Positions 62,101 to 64,000 of a stretch of 64,000 nt of DNA are shown here, piece after piece; the stretch's first letter is position 1; each line of letters begins with the position of its first letter. The notes below the pieces were generated by a model. The model saw nothing but the letters and a program-made list of their open reading frames with translations, did not search any database and was not told the origin of the DNA. This stretch comes from Lachnospiraceae bacterium (lineage in GTDB: Bacteria; Bacillota; Clostridia; Lachnospirales; Lachnospiraceae): contig SVEA01000089.1 of the NCBI GenBank assembly GCA_015057615.1, positions 1 to 64,000 on the forward strand. Direction: 5' to 3'. The translations under genes and the position numbers were made by a program.

Positions 62101-64000
62101 AGCTTATTGCTAATGATGTATCTGTATTGGTTCCTTACAAGGCAAATAAGCAGATGCTCAATACACTAGGAATTCGCCTTGATCAGATAGCTGAATTGAA
62201 TTCTGGCACTGAGATCGATGAGTTACAGATATTCGACAACAGTCTGACTGATGAACAGAAAATAAGAATTCAGCAAAGAACTGATACATTCCTTAAATTT
62301 GAAGGTGTAGGCGGTCTGTTGCTGCTTGATAAATTCCAGAGAATGGGATACTTTAAAACTGCATCCAAGAGCATAACTATCGAGCAGATGAAAAAGGAGA
62401 TCGGAGTAATATCACGTTATGACAGAATGTTTATGGCACTGATCAGTATGCTGCAGCGTTATAAGTACGTAAAGATCAAAAATAATACAGTGACGGCACT
62501 TCCGTTAATCCAGAAGAAGGAAACTGTTGAAATGATCGAATCTTTACAGGAAAATGTAGAAAATCTTGCTGTTCAGTATCCGGAGATCAAGCCGTATATT
62601 AATTTGATCAAGGTTTGCGTAGAAGCTTATCCTGAAGTATTATCTGGAAAGGTAAGCCATATGAGCGTTATGTTCCCGAATGGTTCTAAGAAACTGGTAG
62701 AGAATATTTACACAGGAAATGTTCTTACAGATCTGTTTAATACTAAGATGGCTGAACTTGTTAAGGGCTATGTCAGAGATGTACTTGCCAAGAACGAACA
62801 GGCAAAGATTCGCATACTTGAAGTAGGTGCAGGAACAGGCGGAACAAGTGGATTTATTATGAAGGAGATAAAGCCTTACGAAAATAATGTAGTTTACACA
62901 TATACTGATATATCCAAGAGCTTTATTGAATTCGGACGCAAAAAATTCGGTAGTGACTATCCGTTTGTTGAGTTCAAGGTATTGAACGTGGAGGAAGATA
63001 CAGCTCAAAAGAGAGCTGAGTTCGGAGAATACGATATTGTAATAGCTACCAACGTGCTTCATGCAACTAAAATGATCGATAACACACTGTTACAGCTCAA
63101 AAAGCTCATGAAGAAGGGTGCTTGGATGATCGTAAATGAAGTAACAGCAATCCAGGATTATGCAACTTTAACATTCGGCTTAACAGACGGCTGGTGGGCA
63201 TATGAGGACGAATTTAATAGACTTCCTCTGTCACCGCTGCTGGATACCAAGAGATGGCAGATCGTCATGAGAAATAATGGGCTCTTTCATTTCTCTTCGT
63301 ATGGCATAAAAGGTAAGGGTGATTATAATTCTGAGCAGAGCTTGTTGATTTCACAGAATGACGGTATCTCTTTTGTAGAAGAAACTAACAAGAGCAATTT
63401 TGAAGTGAGCGAGCAGACGATTGAATTGCCAAAGGCAGTTCCTACGCCTAAGCTGACAGAAAAGAAAAAGGTTCCCGAGATTTCTTCTGCTCAGAAGATC
63501 CAGGACAATTTAAGACATATTTTTTCGACAGTTTTAAATATAGATGAAAATGATGTTAATATTAATACGAATGTCAGTGATTATGGTGTCGATTCTCTTG
63601 TATCCATGGAAGTTAACACGGAATTAGACAAGTACTATCGCGATATACCTGCAACATTTATATTTGAACACCCGACAATTTCAGAAATGGTAGCATTTAT
63701 TAAGGATAATCACCTGGAAAATGAAGCTGTTTCAGAAGTTGGAGCTGAAAATAATACAGCGCTTCCAAGTAAACCTACAGAAATAGGCAGCTTAGTATCG
63801 ATTAAGAATAATCTGATAGAAATACTCTCAAGAGTTCTTAACATCAATAAGAGCGATATTGGAGAAAATACACCGTTGGAAGAGTACGGAGTGGATTCTC
63901 TTGTATCTATGGAAGTGAACAAAGAATTAGAAAAATATTATAGTGATGTACCTGTAACACTTATATTGGATCATCCAACAATTTCAGAAATGGCAGCAGT
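56145..64000 (+). CDS. Trans-AT PKS g6 (partial): KR-ACP, KS12-DH-KR-MT-ACP-ACP, continues beyond window
   Basis: Open from the ATG overlapping the g5 stop to the right edge (about 2618 codons visible). A docking segment (1-30) precedes KR11 (about 40-455; GGTGAIG, Tyr358 with Asn) and ACP11 (Ser493), completing module 12. KS12 (581-1009) has Cys747 in DTMCSSS, HGTGT and SNIGH. A Ser-less ACP-like insert (Tyr1095) and the post-KS linker lead to DH12 (about 1283-1545; His1320, but HMVNN in place of HxxxG). KR12 (about 1552-2005; GGAGGIG, Tyr1922, Cys1926 for Asn) is followed by a C-methyltransferase (about 2016-2386; ILEVGAGTGGTS, NVLHATK, GWW) and two similar ACPs with Ser2484 and Ser2585. 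The reading frame is clean throughout, and the end and any release domain lie outside. Confidence 0.94.
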   Translation, partial: MSSKENILRMIKENAISLKEGLNMIANMKKYYVASWAQKEIESKNNSLSRKNIFVITDYASALFSSLQKSNTLFFEQDFEDFSDYKNADIIIVFLKNRSYDMAKNILSIYKDLISQHIELSDFYYLYEENEVSPVNEAMGSLFRSLHMEKSEICFHSIQMEDKDPLVEFVQNEFGVQNDIQVKYDHRSNRFIKDVISVTKASNNVPFRDNATYVLSGGTGAIGKILLKELSKRYKSNYILLGRSEANQEIRALEREYSTNGSNVVYFSCDITDKNEMKFISTKIKSQYGDVNGVIHLAAVLHDGMAVFKTEKDFLEVIDTKVLGAENLYQNFRSEKLEFITFCSSISALTGNIGQCDYSYANAYIEALALKINQQSGKKLANAVGFPLWENGGLKPAQNIIQSKGISDQEGIDIFMSGYGFDENVIYYIEENTLKVMKSVNEKDISIDVKDYKDGKLNELTEQYLIKVIANEMKISEDKLTVVEDLNEIGLDSIMVMEITKNIEKDLGSISKTLFFEFSDIRSLVRALIKSKRNKLEVLFADKLHTANRKAKEVIVPEEVSVIHKPIKNKIEKKVQSSDIAIVGMAGRYPMSNDMEEFWNNLSSGKDCIVEIPKERWDYRKYFDPNKETKGKSYSKWGGFIDDYDRFDPLFFKISPREADYLDPQERVFLETAWETMEDAGYTRDELKKYKVGVFVGVMYGHYQLYNVEEGLRGELPVQSSSYSSIANRVSYALNLQGASLAIDTMCSSSLTAIHIACQSIREGESDMALVGGINISSHPLKYIMLSQQKFLSTDGRCRSFGEGGDGYVPGEGSGAVLLKSLEQAENDGDRIYAVIKGSGLNHGGKTRGYSVPNPVAQTAVIKNTLDKYDIDARSINYIETHGTGTALGDPIEISGLTNAFGDIYNNYTCAIGSIKSNIGHTESASGIAAISKVILQMNHKQLVPSIHADKLNPNIEFDSIPFYVQRKLEEWKPAQIIEAGINVKYPRRAGINSFGAGGSNAFVIMEEYEEKRKYDEISYEVLFVLSAKTEERLRAYAAKIQRFITKKTVKKGYSTNSLADLLENELVVIFSNSIQIPKEELDPDAEFESLGLDYITLNQIVNRVCDFFMISEKDNVVGVSSIKELADTLIENYEEDIRAFFGTVIEEEESELPKLYEMAYMLQVGREQYENRLAIIVSSYEELNEKLSDYLTNKELQGVYKTQPNETNDIIASLLKGTAGENFIKNLFDNHELDKLAIMWCNGYTMEWKKYYDNLKIRKCSLPTYPFKRELHWLKMTDKQINVETRIFPMLDDFVLDMKFDGVTLKKCLKDTDAIVTDHMVNNQMVLPGVGYIEMVYEALGKIGKAGQYDIDSIYWLLPVYVKERTVIVYVNIAGSEQNRKFEIYTIENDKKVLHCKGNLVSKDASTGQMEWSEIKSDYQDVSGEQLYELFADAGITYRNMYRGIQNVKFAKNKAIATIKVKADTENYNLFPGLADSALQSIAVLNQASGKTNIPYFIGKVRLYKKLENISKVYTKNENGRISTVVTNESGEVCLVLNDIVLRELATKSENILYYPVWKEMKAVKKGKLKSSKAAIIYYEEFEQLAEKLENDLKNITVMRISLTTNNDESEKIKEILKDNTDINEIFFLNGLNNEVNEPEDEAEFSRSQEKSITSFYHLVKELLDSNYSNQNLRLYVVTNNTVIVKDYNNVNPYASVLHGFTLSLDKEMSKWFIKCMDVDLFYDNEDNAVSQIISEREVETSSLIVYRENVRFIREIHPINVPAVKRSSFEKNGVYMIFGGAGGIGGVLALHLAKTHNANIVLIGRRAIDDKIQERLLKIKQNGGDAIYVQANLGKYDDIKNAIAVTKEKFGKINGVIHSALVLNDKTVRTMTEEVLYSTLESKVTGSVLLNKAFRKEEIDFMLYFSSANSLISAAGQSNYSAACTFEDAYAEYQGVYNSYDVKRINWGYWGSVGVVSSDKYNKNLSKNGILSIEPEEGMQVIEQLIANDVSVLVPYKANKQMLNTLGIRLDQIAELNSGTEIDELQIFDNSLTDEQKIRIQQRTDTFLKFEGVGGLLLLDKFQRMGYFKTASKSITIEQMKKEIGVISRYDRMFMALISMLQRYKYVKIKNNTVTALPLIQKKETVEMIESLQENVENLAVQYPEIKPYINLIKVCVEAYPEVLSGKVSHMSVMFPNGSKKLVENIYTGNVLTDLFNTKMAELVKGYVRDVLAKNEQAKIRILEVGAGTGGTSGFIMKEIKPYENNVVYTYTDISKSFIEFGRKKFGSDYPFVEFKVLNVEEDTAQKRAEFGEYDIVIATNVLHATKMIDNTLLQLKKLMKKGAWMIVNEVTAIQDYATLTFGLTDGWWAYEDEFNRLPLSPLLDTKRWQIVMRNNGLFHFSSYGIKGKGDYNSEQSLLISQNDGISFVEETNKSNFEVSEQTIELPKAVPTPKLTEKKKVPEISSAQKIQDNLRHIFSTVLNIDENDVNINTNVSDYGVDSLVSMEVNTELDKYYRDIPATFIFEHPTISEMVAFIKDNHLENEAVSEVGAENNTALPSKPTEIGSLVSIKNNLIEILSRVLNINKSDIGENTPLEEYGVDSLVSMEVNKELEKYYSDVPVTLILDHPTISEMAA
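59318..59556 (+). other. Degenerate ACP-like insert after KS12 (g6)
   Basis: Residues about 1059-1137 of g6 have ACP-like spacing (LLENELVVIFSNSIQI, then AEFESLGLDYITLNQIV, then SIKELADTLIENY), with Tyr1095 in place of the attachment serine. Its position in the KS-to-linker junction matches the inserts after KS3 and KS9. Confidence 0.62.
63480..64000 (+). repeat. Tandem duplicated ACP domains at the end of g6
   Basis: Two ACPs 101 residues apart share YGVDSLVSMEVN, an ELxKYYxD(I/V)P segment and HPTISEM. DNA around the serine codons (GATTCTCTTGTATC, then ATGGAAGT) is nearly identical at about 63591 and 63894, pointing to a recent duplication. The second copy is cut by the window edge and further copies may follow. 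Confidence 0.85.

Noticed and set aside
62640..63062. 140-codon reverse-strand open frame within g6
   Set aside because: It is the complement of the methyltransferase coding region and has no recognisable content.
63480..64000. Beta-branching (HMGS-type) tandem ACPs
   Set aside because: The Trp six residues after the serine is missing in both and no branching enzymes are visible.
1..64000. CRISPR arrays, tRNA or rRNA genes
   Set aside because: No regularly spaced short repeats and no cloverleaf or rRNA-like sequence seen; long repeats are homologous PKS domains.

Overview
The window is AT-rich, has strong AGGAG-type ribosome binding sites, and encodes every gene on the + strand. It looks like a low-GC Gram-positive bacterium, most plausibly an anaerobic Clostridia member such as a Lachnospiraceae relative; this placement is inferred from composition and gene style, not from a marker gene. 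It holds the start and middle of a very large trans-acyltransferase (trans-AT) polyketide synthase / nonribosomal peptide synthetase (PKS/NRPS) cluster that continues past the right edge.

Layout. 1-2070: the end of an acetyl-CoA carboxylase carboxyltransferase alpha subunit, then accB and accC, a probable dedicated malonyl-CoA supply. 2292-2999: an Sfp-type phosphopantetheinyl transferase. About 3060-5140: an IS110-family element with a frameshifted transposase, a nested hairpin in front of it and a long non-coding right end. 5156-8289: an ABC-2 exporter (ATPase plus two permeases). 8316-9011: a PksB-like metallo-beta-lactamase-fold hydrolase. 9033-11324: a fused trans-acting malonyl acyltransferase and PfaD-type enoyl reductase, the only AT in view with an intact active site. 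11358-64000: six giant synthase genes, here called g1 to g6.

Assembly line read from motifs (// marks a module split between proteins): g1 KS1-(dead AT)-DH-KR-ACP, KS2-DH // g2 KR-ACP, KS3-(dead ACP-like insert)-DH-KR-ACP, KS4-ACP, KS5-DH-ACP, KS6-DH // g3 KR-ACP, KS7-DH-ACP, KS8-DH-KR-ACP, KS9-(dead ACP-like insert)-KR-MT-ACP; g4 KS10(non-elongating)-ACP; g5 C-A-PCP, KS11-DH // g6 KR-ACP, KS12-(dead ACP-like insert)-DH-KR-MT-ACP-ACP and onward. That is twelve KS domains, eleven with Cys-His-His intact, one amino-acid-incorporating module and two C-methyltransferases. Short helical docking segments at the g1/g2, g2/g3, g4/g5 and g5/g6 ends support gene order as working order.

The genes form a coherent pathway: the carboxylase makes malonyl-CoA, the phosphopantetheinyl transferase primes carrier proteins, the AT-ER protein loads malonyl units and can reduce enoyl groups in trans, the synthases build a dehydrated, methyl-branched polyketide carrying one amino acid, and the ABC transporter probably exports it. 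No terminal thioesterase, HMG-CoA-synthase branching cassette or starter-loading domain is visible. The most unusual features are the vestigial AT in g1, three Ser-less ACP-like inserts at the same place in three KS linkers, a stand-alone non-elongating KS-ACP protein ahead of the NRPS module, and a MITE-like element carrying a good promoter inside the PKS operon.
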